From: Vulcanisaeta moutnovskia 768-28
GTDB taxonomy: Archaea; Thermoproteota; Thermoprotei; Thermoproteales; Thermocladiaceae
Assembly (NCBI RefSeq): GCF_000190315.1
Contig: NC_015151.1
Location: forward strand, 2,210,509 to 2,274,508
Reading direction: 5' to 3'
DNA: 64,000 nt
Part shown: positions 35,090 through 44,538 of the stretch, in pieces
Layout of the letters: each line of letters starts with the position of its first letter
Numbering within the stretch: position 1 is the first letter of the stretch
The notes under the pieces: generated by a model
The model's database searches: none
Told to the model about the DNA's origin: nothing
The model's input: the letters and a program-made list of their open reading frames with translations, nothing else
Made by a program: the position numbers and the translations under genes

Positions 35090-36340
35090 ATGGTTGAGGA
35101 GGCAAGCCTTGAGGATTTATTTACAAGAATTGATAATGGCGAATTGAAGCTTCATGAATTAGATAAGTTCTTTAATGATTCGAACAAGGCAACCGAGGTT
35201 AGGAGGAGGTATATTGAGACAAGGATTGGTGTGAGCCTTGAGAGTCTTGGCAAAACAGTAATTGATTTCAACACAGTAGTTGGTAAGAATATTGAGAATA
35301 CAATAGGGGCTGCCCAAATTCCTGTAGGCATTGCTGGTCCTTTACGTGTGATTGGTGATTACGCCAATGGGCTTTACTACATACCTTTGGCAACAACCGA
35401 GGGCGCCCTAGTAGCCTCTGTAAATAGGGGCACTAAGATAGTTACTGAGGCTGGTGGCGCAAGGAGTAAGGTCATTAATGATGGCATGACGAGAGCACCT
35501 GTCATAGCAGTACCGAGCGTCATTGATGCTGTTGAACTGGTTAATTGGATTAATGAACACTTCAATGAAATAAAGGGCGTGGCTGAATCAACCAGCAGGC
35601 ATGCAAAGCTTGTTAGTATTCAACCATTCATTGTTGGTAATAATGTTTGGCTTAGGTTTAAGTTCACAACTAGCGATGCTATGGGTATGAATATGGTGAC
35701 CATAGCCACAGACAAAGCCATTAAACACATACTCAGTAACTTCCCAAGGGCTCGCTTAGTTGCACTCAGTGGTAATATGTGTGTTGATAAGAAGGCAAAT
35801 GCCGTGAATTTCCTGCTTGGTAGGGGTAAGACCGTGATTAGTGAGACGGTAATACCAAGGAGTACCCTTGAGAGGTGGGGCGTCACTGCTGAGGACGTTG
35901 CCGAGGTCAATAATAGGAAGAACTTACTCGGTTCAGCATTGGCTCATTCCTATGGATTTAATGCTCATTTCGCTAATATAATTGCGGCAATATTCATAGC
36001 CACTGGGCAGGATGTTGCTCAGGTTGTTGAATCTAGCATGGGTATCACTTGGATGGAGCCTCTCGACAATGGTGACCTATATGTATCAGTAACATTGCCA
36101 AGTCTTGAGGTTGGTACTGTTGGCGGTGGTACCGGACTGCCAACACAGAGAGAAACTCTTCAAATGCTTGGTGTATATGGTTCGGGTAACCCACCTGGAA
36201 TTAATGCATTGAGGTTTGCTGAGATAGTGGCTGCTGCCGTACTTTCTGGTGAGGTTAACTTGATTCTTGCCTTAGCGAGGGATGAGCTTGCAAGGGCTCA
36301 TGAAATGCTTGGTAGGGCTGGTAAGAGGAATAGTGTATGA
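35090..36340 (+). CDS. hmgA: HMG-CoA reductase, class I
   Basis: It reduces HMG-CoA to mevalonate with two NADPH, the committed step for archaeal isoprenoid ether lipids. The catalytic set is complete: Glu104 in TTEGALVASVNRG, Lys235 in DKKANAVN, Asp308 in TGQDVAQVVE and the late His404 in RAHEMLGR. The dimer motif ENTIGAAQIPVG is also present. The 416-residue length, with no membrane segment, is typical of archaea. The ATG lies about 27 bp from the shared TATA box, so the mRNA is leaderless. Confidence 0.97.
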   Translation: MVEEASLEDLFTRIDNGELKLHELDKFFNDSNKATEVRRRYIETRIGVSLESLGKTVIDFNTVVGKNIENTIGAAQIPVGIAGPLRVIGDYANGLYYIPLATTEGALVASVNRGTKIVTEAGGARSKVINDGMTRAPVIAVPSVIDAVELVNWINEHFNEIKGVAESTSRHAKLVSIQPFIVGNNVWLRFKFTTSDAMGMNMVTIATDKAIKHILSNFPRARLVALSGNMCVDKKANAVNFLLGRGKTVISETVIPRSTLERWGVTAEDVAEVNNRKNLLGSALAHSYGFNAHFANIIAAIFIATGQDVAQVVESSMGITWMEPLDNGDLYVSVTLPSLEVGTVGGGTGLPTQRETLQMLGVYGSGNPPGINALRFAEIVAAAVLSGEVNLILALARDELARAHEMLGRAGKRNSV

Positions 36341-36448
36341 GAATCTAAATGTTATAAATATATGTTTGTCTACATATTCCTACGTACTCTCTATAGTACA
36401 TAAATTGAAATGATAAGGCTTATAAAGAGTTGCATTTAATAAGTTACT

Positions 36449-36868
36449 TTGGGGATTAGTTTGGTAATTTATGTTTCTCCCGATAAAAAGGTCGTTGAGA
36501 AGACGCTTCAAACCGAGCTTAAGCGGATAATGCTTAGTGAGTTGATAGACGGTGAAGTAATTATTGGCGCCGCTATCATTGATTCAAATGGCATCCCACT
36601 TATTTATCACATCCCAAACACCCTCACCGTTAAATCCCTTAAAAACCTCCTCTCCCTCATAGAGTTCGTCGATCATACCTCTAAAATCAATGATGACCTC
36701 CTCGGTCCATATCAATACCTCATTATTCGCTTCTCAAACTTCAAAATTGCCTTCTTCGAAATGGGTTCTAAGGGTTGGTTGATGGTTTTTGTTAACCCTG
36801 TTTGGCACGTTGAGAATGTGATGTCAAAGATTAAGCAGTTCATGCTTAAGGTTCAAAGGATGATTTAA
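36449..36868 (+). CDS. Roadblock/LC7-like protein
   Basis: A 139-residue protein of the roadblock pattern: IIGAAIIDSNGIPLIYHIP, a helix with LSLIEFVDHTSK, the strand YLIIRFSNFKIAFFEMG and KGWLMVFVNPVW, then an amphipathic helix. Such proteins pair with small GTPases (MglA type) as regulators; no GTPase gene is adjacent. The start is TTG 36449, because a TATA box (CTTATAAAG, about 36417-36426) is 26 bp before it and no ATG is available. The family assignment is by fold pattern only. Confidence 0.55.
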   Translation: MGISLVIYVSPDKKVVEKTLQTELKRIMLSELIDGEVIIGAAIIDSNGIPLIYHIPNTLTVKSLKNLLSLIEFVDHTSKINDDLLGPYQYLIIRFSNFKIAFFEMGSKGWLMVFVNPVWHVENVMSKIKQFMLKVQRMI

Positions 36869-36939
36869 AATAATTAAATTATTTAGGTAAAAATTGCCGC
36901 CTCAAATATATTAAGGGTATTCATCCAATCCTATTTTGA

Positions 36940-37551
36940 ATGACGAGGATAGTGGGTAGTGTAAAAATACCTGAGATGGAGATTAAGGAGGAGGTTACAT
37001 TAACTGCGTCAAATACTGCCGTGATCGTTGTTGACATGCAGAATGACTTCGTAAAGCCGAACGGTAAGTTATACGTACCAACTGCGCAGGCTACAATACC
37101 AGCAATAAGGAAGCTACTTATGAAGGCTAGAGATTCTAACGTACCAATAATATACACACAGGATTGGCACTTTAAGAATGACCCAGAGTTTAGGATTTGG
37201 GGTGAGCACTGCGTCATGGGTACGTGGGGCGCGGAAATTGTGGATGAACTTAAACCCGTGCCTGATGATATCATAATAAGGAAGCGCAGGTATGATGCGT
37301 TCTTCGGTACTGACCTTGACTATGTGCTTAGGCATGTAGTTCATGCAATGAACCTAGTAATAGTCGGTACTGTGGCCAATATATGCGTACTACACACTGC
37401 AGGTAGTGCTGCACTTAATTGGTATAATGTCGTTGTACCAATTGATGGAATATCCGCATTAGATGAATTCGATTATTACGCTGCTCTTAGGCAGGTCTCA
37501 TTTCTATATAGGGGCATACTCACTAAGGTTGATGGAATTAGATTTGCATAG
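36940..37551 (+). CDS. Isochorismatase-fold cysteine hydrolase (nicotinamidase-like)
   Basis: A 203-residue enzyme. The catalytic triad is visible: Asp in AVIVVDMQNDFV, Lys in the RKRRYDAFFGTDL segment and Cys in GTVANICVLHTAGSA with the preceding cis-peptide region. TQDWHFKNDPEF and GEHCVMGTWGAEI match nicotinamidase metal-site and substrate loops, although the usual DxHxxH is shortened to DWHFKND. The likely reaction is nicotinamide to nicotinate in NAD salvage; other amidase substrates are possible. Confidence 0.85.
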   Translation: MTRIVGSVKIPEMEIKEEVTLTASNTAVIVVDMQNDFVKPNGKLYVPTAQATIPAIRKLLMKARDSNVPIIYTQDWHFKNDPEFRIWGEHCVMGTWGAEIVDELKPVPDDIIIRKRRYDAFFGTDLDYVLRHVVHAMNLVIVGTVANICVLHTAGSAALNWYNVVVPIDGISALDEFDYYAALRQVSFLYRGILTKVDGIRFA

Positions 37552-37695
37552 ATTATGCATCCCTCTAATCCTAACTTTCTCAAATAGCTTTAATATGATT
37601 GTTTTTGTGATGGTAATTCACTTTGATTTTATGATTACATATTATGTATTACACTTTGAGAAAAATTTAAATATTGGTTAAGAATAGAAAAATTA

Positions 37696-37962
37696 ATGGG
37701 TCAAGACTTTGATGTTAGGATTGAAGACCTGGTCAAAGTATTGCTTCATAGTGATTCTCACTGGATTGATTCTCTGAGAAGGATTGATTTTGGTGATAGG
37801 ATGAAGATTGTCCATGAGGCCATAAATGCTGTTTTACCTGACTTTGTTGACTGTGTTAATAAGTCCTTGGATAGTGATGTACCTAGGCTGATGTATATTG
37901 GTTGCTTTGATATGGTGTGGCAGAGCATTGAAAATACGGCTAAGAACTATATCAGGGATTAA
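37696..37962 (+). CDS. Small hypothetical protein
   Basis: An 88-residue acidic helical protein (DLVKVLLHSDSHWIDSLRRID). The TATA-like AAAATTTAAATATT lies about 28 bp before the ATG. No family is recognised; two cysteines (DCVNKS, IGCFDM) are the only notable residues. Confidence 0.5.
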   Translation: MGQDFDVRIEDLVKVLLHSDSHWIDSLRRIDFGDRMKIVHEAINAVLPDFVDCVNKSLDSDVPRLMYIGCFDMVWQSIENTAKNYIRD

Positions 37963-38008
37963 AATAGTGTGAAAGTTCTTTAAAACGGTAAGTAATTAGT
38001 TAATTAAG

Positions 38009-39019
38009 TTGAGTGAACGTAATCGTATTAGTGAGGATTGGCGTAGGGATGTCCTATTCATAGTTATTTCAATAGTTACGATAATAATTACAATAATAAT
38101 ACTGATAAAGTCAGGCCTAGCCACGTCTAGATATGAAATGCCTAGGTACCCATTCTACCTCATCGAATCTGAACTCATATACCTAACTCAATTAATACTC
38201 ATTGGGATTAGACTTAGTATTATTTTTAATAGGGGCATGGGCTATAAAATAGAAACCACGGAATTAATCAAAATAGCTGCAGCCCAAACATTCACATCAT
38301 TACTAATACCAGGTTTCTACATAGGTGGTGAGGCCGTGTCGATAGCCTACTTAACATATAAGGGGTTGCCAACGACCAGAGCCACTGAGGGTGTTGTGCT
38401 TCGTTATACTATCGATACAATAACACTGACGTCCATAATACTCGTGCTTTACCTATTTAATCTTGTGACGGTACCGATAATAGCACTCATAGTGGCATTA
38501 ATACTACTTATTGCCTATACTGTACTCTTCATAACAATAGTAAACGCAAGGCTGGGTGGATATATTGAACGTATATTTAGGTACATAAGTTTACGTATTA
38601 AGTTTGTAAGTAATTTCATATTAATAAATCAAAATGAAACTTATGGACTGAAATTCACGCCACTTGAGAACTTGGCACTTTTTATAATATCCATTACCCA
38701 ATGGTTTCTGTCAGGTCTCAATGTAATGCTAATATTCTACGCATTCGGTGTTCACATTGGACTCACCACTGGGATTTTAATCTCATCGTCATATGTAATC
38801 CTTACATACGTATCAGTATTACCTGGATCAGCCGGCATTGGGGAACTCGCGAACCTATATGTACTAAATAGCCTCGGCCTAGGTAATTATTACTTAATTT
38901 ATGATGTTTGGTTTAGGGCAATAACGTACATAGTGCCGCTGATTATACTAATGCCCGCATTCCTCAGTATATCCAGGAAGTTAACAATGATCAATACTAA
39001 TCATAGGAGCTCTCGGTAG
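38009..39019 (+). CDS. YbhN/LPG-synthase-TM family membrane protein
   Basis: A 336-residue protein with about eight helices. The late motif VLPGSAGIGELANLYVLNSLGL and the middle LLIPGFYIGGEAVSIAYL are typical of the UPF0104/YbhN family, the flippase-like membrane half of lysylphosphatidylglycerol synthases. In archaea these stand alone and may move or modify lipids or glycan precursors. The start is TTG 38009, with a TATA-like TCTTTAAAACG 26 bp upstream. The 3' end overlaps the convergent helicase gene by 23 bp. Confidence 0.8.
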   Translation: MSERNRISEDWRRDVLFIVISIVTIIITIIILIKSGLATSRYEMPRYPFYLIESELIYLTQLILIGIRLSIIFNRGMGYKIETTELIKIAAAQTFTSLLIPGFYIGGEAVSIAYLTYKGLPTTRATEGVVLRYTIDTITLTSIILVLYLFNLVTVPIIALIVALILLIAYTVLFITIVNARLGGYIERIFRYISLRIKFVSNFILINQNETYGLKFTPLENLALFIISITQWFLSGLNVMLIFYAFGVHIGLTTGILISSSYVILTYVSVLPGSAGIGELANLYVLNSLGLGNYYLIYDVWFRAITYIVPLIILMPAFLSISRKLTMINTNHRSSR

Positions 39020-41279
39020 GTAATTCCGTGATCCTCGACGACGCACCTTTAATTATTGAATCAATAACCTTTATTGCGTTTTTCCTGGATAAGTAATGAT
39101 TATCATTACCACAATACGGCGAATAAACACACTTAGGGCAACCATCAGTGCATGTACAATGAGTTAATACACCAAGTGATATCTTGAGTACTTCATTGAT
39201 CCTCCTAGTGAGCATCTTAGCAGTGCCAGATCCACCGGGGTATGAGTCATAGATTATTATATGCCCTGTTGGATATGAAATACCGCCTAAGTCCGTAGGT
39301 CCCGCACCAATTACGTTCTCACCAACCATAATGATTATGTGCTCAGCGGCGTGATATGCCTTGCCCCTCTCAACAATATCCACATTCTCAAATGGACTGA
39401 AGGTTATGAATGGGGCATAAATGACTACACCCTTTGTCCTGAACTCATACGTGAACGGTTCACTAAATTCCCTCTTCTCCACAACCTCACCACTGCCAAA
39501 CCTCTTAACCAAGTACCCATGAACGATTTCCCTAATCGTTAAATTAACGTATTGATAAGGCACAGAATTTATTAAACCATCCTCAATAATATCATCAATC
39601 TTGGGCTCTGAATTATAGAGAGCTGTGGTATAGAGATCATAATCACTTGGTAACTTCCTCACCTGGGCAACCCTATTTCTTAAATCAAGTCTATAAACCT
39701 CATAAACCCTACCGCCATGGAGATAGATGGCGCCGTCATGAAGCTCCCTCAATGCCATGGGCAACTCCCTATGACCCACGACTTTCTTGCCCTCAACAAT
39801 CCTAATCACATCACCAATACCTCTAATACCGTGTATTGCCTTAACGGCATCACGACCTCTACCACTCACGACGTAGTAATTACCCCTAACCTCGACTAGG
39901 CCATCATTAACTAATGACTTAAGGATTTCTTCACAGTAAATATCCACAGAGCCGCTTCTCACGGGTCTTTCATAAACCATTAATAGGCAGTGCCTTCTTG
40001 CAATCTCATCATTTCTCCACTCAACATATAAATCCTCAGGTCTCCTCGTGTAGAATTCACGTGGGTTTGAACTATAGTAAGTACTCATTGGATCATCACC
40101 AAGAACCTGAACCACATAAGCCCTCTGACCTCTTCTACCAACCCTACCGCTCCTCTGCAGGTACTTCGAGTAGCTGGGTGGTATTGTTGCCATAACCGCA
40201 ACATCAGCGTCACCAACATCAATACCCATTTCCAGGGTTGGCGTGGATAGTAATACTAGGTACCTGCCCTCCTTAAAGCCGTCCTCGACCTCATGCCTCT
40301 CCTCAATAGCGAGCCCAGCCCTATGAACCCTAACCCTATCACCAAACCCAGCCTTATCAACAAACCTCTTAATTAACTCAACGAACCTATGACTATCAGC
40401 AAAGACGAGGCACTTCATATCCCTCTTTATACATGTCCTAGCCAACTCTGCTGCCTCGGCAAGCCTACTCCTAGTTATTGGGCTTATTAGGACATGCCTA
40501 ACTAAACCTCTCCTACCCTCAGGTCCTCTTATCAATGTAGCATTACCAACATCAAGCAATTCCCTGGCGAAGTCCAGTGGATTACCCACGGTTGCTGTGG
40601 AAACTACGAACTGCCAATTCCTCATGAACCTCCTCATTCTTTTAAGTACGTAATGAACATGTGCTCCAAAAACGCCATTATAAACATGGAAGTCATCCAG
40701 CACTACTACCTTATACTCATGAAGGAGCTCCCTAAATTTACTAACGTGAGATAGCGCCTCGCTAACCATGTCTGGGTTCGTAATGAGAATGCTTGGCGGT
40801 GAGGAGTAAATCCTAGACCTAGCATTACTGGGTGTATCGCCATCGTACGGCATTACTGATATATCAATCGCAGAGAGATATCGCTGCATCCTTAGTAATT
40901 GATCCCTGGCAAGGGCCTTTGTCGGGTACATTATTATTACCTTGATATCTTCCCTACTCATCATTGATATTAACGGCAGTAAAAACGCCTCTGTCTTACC
41001 AACACCCGTTCCAGCCATTATCACCGTATTATCACCATTAATAATAGCCTGATAAGCCTGCCACTGAAAATCATAGAGCCTATCAATACCAATACCCTTT
41101 AATCTATTTGTTAATTCCCTCGGTAAGTCCAGGGAATCTATGGAGGGTCCATAACTAGGCTCTGAGGGCTTGTCCTCATGTACATATAGAATAATCCTAG
41201 CCCTGTCACTACCTAGTTCGCCTATGAATTCATCCTCAAGCATGTACTTGGCAACCACAAGTCTGTCGTTCCTGATCAT
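38997..41279 (-). CDS. Superfamily 2 helicase with C-terminal DUF1998/zinc domain (Hrq1/MrfA-like)
   Basis: A 760-residue helicase. Motifs: Q-like FQWQAYQAI, I AGTGVGKTE, Ia YPTKALARDQ, II VLDDFH, III STATVGNP, IV-V HRAGLAIEERHEVE and LSTPTLEMGIDVGDAD, VI QRSGRVGRRG. The C-terminal domain has HAAEHIIIM, DSYPGGSGTAKML and a four-Cys cluster CTCTDGCPKCVYSPYCGN, the MZB/DUF1998 signature of 3'-5' DNA helicases in crosslink repair. Motif II is DDFH, with Asp replacing the usual catalytic Glu. It is last in an apparent operon after a zinc-ribbon protein and phosphohexomutase (gaps 22 and 46 bp). Confidence 0.92.
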   Translation of the reverse strand: MIRNDRLVVAKYMLEDEFIGELGSDRARIILYVHEDKPSEPSYGPSIDSLDLPRELTNRLKGIGIDRLYDFQWQAYQAIINGDNTVIMAGTGVGKTEAFLLPLISMMSREDIKVIIMYPTKALARDQLLRMQRYLSAIDISVMPYDGDTPSNARSRIYSSPPSILITNPDMVSEALSHVSKFRELLHEYKVVVLDDFHVYNGVFGAHVHYVLKRMRRFMRNWQFVVSTATVGNPLDFARELLDVGNATLIRGPEGRRGLVRHVLISPITRSRLAEAAELARTCIKRDMKCLVFADSHRFVELIKRFVDKAGFGDRVRVHRAGLAIEERHEVEDGFKEGRYLVLLSTPTLEMGIDVGDADVAVMATIPPSYSKYLQRSGRVGRRGQRAYVVQVLGDDPMSTYYSSNPREFYTRRPEDLYVEWRNDEIARRHCLLMVYERPVRSGSVDIYCEEILKSLVNDGLVEVRGNYYVVSGRGRDAVKAIHGIRGIGDVIRIVEGKKVVGHRELPMALRELHDGAIYLHGGRVYEVYRLDLRNRVAQVRKLPSDYDLYTTALYNSEPKIDDIIEDGLINSVPYQYVNLTIREIVHGYLVKRFGSGEVVEKREFSEPFTYEFRTKGVVIYAPFITFSPFENVDIVERGKAYHAAEHIIIMVGENVIGAGPTDLGGISYPTGHIIIYDSYPGGSGTAKMLTRRINEVLKISLGVLTHCTCTDGCPKCVYSPYCGNDNHYLSRKNAIKVIDSIIKGASSRITELPTESSYD

Positions 41280-41301
41280 TGTACTAAGGCCATAGTTTAC
41301 A

Positions 41302-42177
41302 CTAGGAATTAATAACTTTGGGTGGATTTATGCGCATATGTTCGATTTCATCATTTGCCTTAAGCCTGAGCACCTTTGGCTCGATCATCATTAACTTATC
41401 CCAATGCCTAATTATCGGTCTCAACCTACTGCCACATCTAGGGCATTTCCTAATCTCGCCCTCAGTCTCAAAATCAACATAGCAATTAACGCACCTAAAA
41501 ACACTGAAAGCCCTATACTCATCGAAATCCAGGGAGACAATGCTTGGAATTTCCGTAATAACTATGCCATCGATTACATTCGACAGCTCCTCAATGATCT
41601 CCCTCTTTAACGAAGCACTATCAAGCATTACCAGGAATTCCTTATTACCGTAAACTGACCTAACCCTGTCCCTAAACCGTAATAACCAGTCTTTATCAAT
41701 AATGGCATCCTTAATGATTATCCCATACGGCTTAATCAACTGCGGATATGGCTTGTCGGGACTCAGTATTATGTAATTCACGGAATTATTACTAATCCTT
41801 TGATTAACGTGAACAACATCAATAAGGTCACTATTAATGCCAATGAAGTCATCCGTTAATACGCCATCCGCACCACCCGCCAACGCCGCCCTGATGAAGT
41901 CATTAATTGGCTCGGATATTGCTGAGCCATAGATGAGGACCCTAAGACCAACTTTCTTAGACCAAGCAACCGCACTGGCTAATGATATTAATTGCCTAAG
42001 CCTACTTAATAATTGCCTGAGTATATCGCCACTAATATTGTTCAATTCCACTATGGACTCAGGCGGCACTATTGGCGTGGCATCCCTAACATACTTAACA
42101 ACTTCCAAACCCTCAAATAACCAGGAACCCGCGAACATACACCAAGGCAGTCCGCACCACTTAATGAATATCCTCAC
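41302..42177 (-). CDS. Hypothetical protein with C-terminal zinc ribbon
   Basis: A 291-residue protein. The first 220 residues look like a beta/alpha domain (VGLRVLIYGSAIS, AALAGGADGVLTDDF, KEFLVMLDSAS). The end carries a zinc ribbon FRCVNCYVDFET ... RKCPRCGSRLRP (two CxxC pairs). I do not recognise the family. It lies between the phosphomutase and helicase genes in the same direction, so it is probably co-transcribed. Nucleic-acid binding is plausible from the ribbon. Confidence 0.65.
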   Translation of the reverse strand: MRIFIKWCGLPWCMFAGSWLFEGLEVVKYVRDATPIVPPESIVELNNISGDILRQLLSRLRQLISLASAVAWSKKVGLRVLIYGSAISEPINDFIRAALAGGADGVLTDDFIGINSDLIDVVHVNQRISNNSVNYIILSPDKPYPQLIKPYGIIIKDAIIDKDWLLRFRDRVRSVYGNKEFLVMLDSASLKREIIEELSNVIDGIVITEIPSIVSLDFDEYRAFSVFRCVNCYVDFETEGEIRKCPRCGSRLRPIIRHWDKLMMIEPKVLRLKANDEIEHMRINPPKVINS

Positions 42178-42223
42178 ATTACGAGTACTAATAATGCATC
42201 ATTATTAACCTTAGCTATTAATA

Positions 42224-43648
42224 CTACGGCTTCAAACCAAGGGACCTAATCAATGAGACTGCGTAATCAACCATCTGGTTCAACCTATCCTCTGAGAATG
42301 CCTCGGCATAAATCCTCAACTTGGGCTCGGTACCGCTACCCCTGATTAGGATCCAGGAATTATCGCTAAAGACAACCTTAACACCATCAATGGTTATTAC
42401 CTGCCTAATACTACCTATGTTATGAAGCCTCTCGACGATGACCTCCCTACTCCTAATGACAAAATCCTTACCATTATTAAGCGGTACATCAACCCTCCTA
42501 TAGAATGACTTGCCATATTCCTTAATTATCTCATCAAATACGTTAACTAAGCTACCTTGCTCAGAGGCTATCATCGTTAGTAACGCCGCGGTGTATATGC
42601 CGTCCTTATCAGGCACATGCCACGAGTATGCCAAACCACTACTCTCCTCACCGGCAACCTCAGCATCGCCACTAATTAAGTGCTTAACTGAGTGCTTGAA
42701 GCCAACGGGAACCTCATAAACTCTAATCCCATACTTACTAGCTATTGAATCAACAATGTGTGTCGTTGATATTGCCCTAACAACACCCCTCCTAATAACG
42801 CCTCTCCTGACTAAGTGCTCAAGTACAATTGTTATCACGTTATTCGGGCTTAAGTAGCCATGGGTAGGATCAACAGCTGCTATCCTATCCGCGTCACAAT
42901 CATGCGCAATACCAACATCATAACCCTTACCCACAACCTCCTGAATTGTATCATGTATATTCTCAGACTCTGGATTGGGGTTCCTACCTCCAAAGTTTGG
43001 GTCATAGTTATTATGAACCTCAACAACCTCCATACCCAACTCCCTAAGTATTCTAGCGGTGTAATTAATCGCCGTACCAAATAAGGGATCAACGACAACC
43101 CTCAACCTATTTCTCGGCTTAAACATTTTGAGAACATCGTTAATCACGTGATCCACGTATTGAGGACCCGGATCTACTAATTGAGGCTTCACAACCCTAA
43201 TACTCGATACTGACCTAACAATATCCTGCCACTCCTGGCTATACAGCCTCTCTATTTCACTCGTATCCTCATCCGAAGCCGGCGACCCCTTACTCGTTAT
43301 TACCTTAAAGCCATTATATATTGGTGGGTTGTGACTGGCGGTGATCTGAATAATGAGATCAAAACCAAAGCGAGAACCATACCAAGCAACTACAGGAGTT
43401 GGCGTAGGCCTCTCTGTAATCATGGTGTCAACACCATACTCAGCAGCAACACTTGCAACTACATTTGCGTAATCCCTGGATTTTTTCCTAACATCATAAC
43501 CAATGAGCAGTCTCCTTAACCCATACCTGCGTGACCAATAACGAAAGGTGGACTCAGCAAGTATTGCTACAAGCCCCTCATTAAAATCCCTATCAATCAC
43601 ACCACGCACACCATCAGTACCAAAGTGAAATGCCATTTTCATATTCAT
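42224..43648 (-). CDS. Phosphoglucomutase/phosphomannomutase
   Basis: A 474-residue alpha-D-phosphohexomutase that interconverts sugar 1- and 6-phosphates through phosphoserine. All four active-site loops are present: TASHNPP with Ser105, the metal loop DCDADR, the sugar loop GEESSG and the phosphate loop RGSGTEPKLRIYAEA. The start HFGTDGVRG is standard; ATGs at 43648, 43642 and 43636 are all possible. The first suits the TATA box at 43672-43677 best. It supplies activated sugars for glycans and polysaccharide. Confidence 0.94.
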   Translation of the reverse strand: MNMKMAFHFGTDGVRGVIDRDFNEGLVAILAESTFRYWSRRYGLRRLLIGYDVRKKSRDYANVVASVAAEYGVDTMITERPTPTPVVAWYGSRFGFDLIIQITASHNPPIYNGFKVITSKGSPASDEDTSEIERLYSQEWQDIVRSVSSIRVVKPQLVDPGPQYVDHVINDVLKMFKPRNRLRVVVDPLFGTAINYTARILRELGMEVVEVHNNYDPNFGGRNPNPESENIHDTIQEVVGKGYDVGIAHDCDADRIAAVDPTHGYLSPNNVITIVLEHLVRRGVIRRGVVRAISTTHIVDSIASKYGIRVYEVPVGFKHSVKHLISGDAEVAGEESSGLAYSWHVPDKDGIYTAALLTMIASEQGSLVNVFDEIIKEYGKSFYRRVDVPLNNGKDFVIRSREVIVERLHNIGSIRQVITIDGVKVVFSDNSWILIRGSGTEPKLRIYAEAFSEDRLNQMVDYAVSLIRSLGLKP

Positions 43649-43671
43649 TTTATTTATGTTAAAGATAATTC

Positions 43672-43677
43672 TTTAAA
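43672..43677. promoter_or_regulatory. Shared palindromic TATA box, phosphomutase / uridine phosphorylase
   Basis: TTTAAA is centred at 43674.5: 25.5 bp from the uridine phosphorylase ATG (43700) and 26.5 bp from the phosphomutase ATG (43648). It is the only such box in the 51-bp gap and can serve both directions. Confidence 0.6.
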
Positions 43678-43699
43678 AATTATCATTGTTTGCCAGCTA

Positions 43700-44533
43700 A
43701 TGGCAGCATTAAGACCAACAGTGGGTACAAAGGTATACCACTTAATGGCTGGACCTGGCGATATAGCACCATATGTTTTAACACCTGGTGACCCTGATAG
43801 AGTGCCTAGAATCGCCAAGTATTGGGATTCTGCCCGTGCTGTGGCTGCGCATAGAGAGTATGTGACATACACGGGTATCTACAAGGGCGCGCCAATATCG
43901 GCCGTATCCACTGGGATTGGTGGACCAGCAGCGGCAATAGCCATTGAGGAGTTACTCACGCTTGGTGCTAACACCTTCATCAGGGTCGGAACCACAGGAG
44001 CATTACATGATTGGATTAGGATTGGTGACGTTATAATAAATACAGGGGCCGTTAGATTTGACGGAGCTAGCAACGCCTATGCAATGCCTGAATACCCGGC
44101 TATAGCTAGTTACGATGTCATACTAGCCCTGGTAACAGCCGCAGAAACGCTGGGCGTTAGGTATCACGTTGGCTTAACAGCATCAACCGCAGACTTCTAT
44201 GTTGGGCAGGGCAGGCCAGGTTTTAAGGACTACCAGCCACCTTGGTCAAGAGATCTCGTTAATACCTTATCATCAATGAACATACTCAACTTCGAGATGG
44301 AAGCCGCGACTATATACACCATAGCCAATATCCATGGAGCAAGAGCTGGGGGTATTATGGCTGCCATAGCAAATAGGAAAACCAATGAATTTGTACCAGA
44401 CGCTGGAGTTGATGATGCTATTAGGGTGGCCAATGAAGCCATTAGGATACTATATGAGTGGGATGGCATTAAGGCAAACCTGGGGCTTAGGTACCTGACG
44501 ATTAATGTGATTAGGGAATGGATGAAGAGGTGA
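43700..44533 (+). CDS. udp: Uridine phosphorylase
   Basis: A nucleoside phosphorylase I fold of about 277 residues. PYVLTPGDPDRVPRIAKY binds phosphate, ISAVSTGIGGPAAAIAIEEL and FIRVGTTGALH follow, and NFEMEAATIYTIANIHG supplies the ribose-binding Glu-Met-Glu. This is the uridine branch: it splits uridine with phosphate to uracil and ribose-1-phosphate. ATG 43700 is used because the TATA box is 26 bp upstream; an earlier in-frame ATG at 43625 lies on the far side of the box. A permease gene follows after 5 bp, which suggests a pyrimidine salvage operon. Confidence 0.93.
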   Translation: MAALRPTVGTKVYHLMAGPGDIAPYVLTPGDPDRVPRIAKYWDSARAVAAHREYVTYTGIYKGAPISAVSTGIGGPAAAIAIEELLTLGANTFIRVGTTGALHDWIRIGDVIINTGAVRFDGASNAYAMPEYPAIASYDVILALVTAAETLGVRYHVGLTASTADFYVGQGRPGFKDYQPPWSRDLVNTLSSMNILNFEMEAATIYTIANIHGARAGGIMAAIANRKTNEFVPDAGVDDAIRVANEAIRILYEWDGIKANLGLRYLTINVIREWMKR

Positions 44534-44538
44534 TTTGC

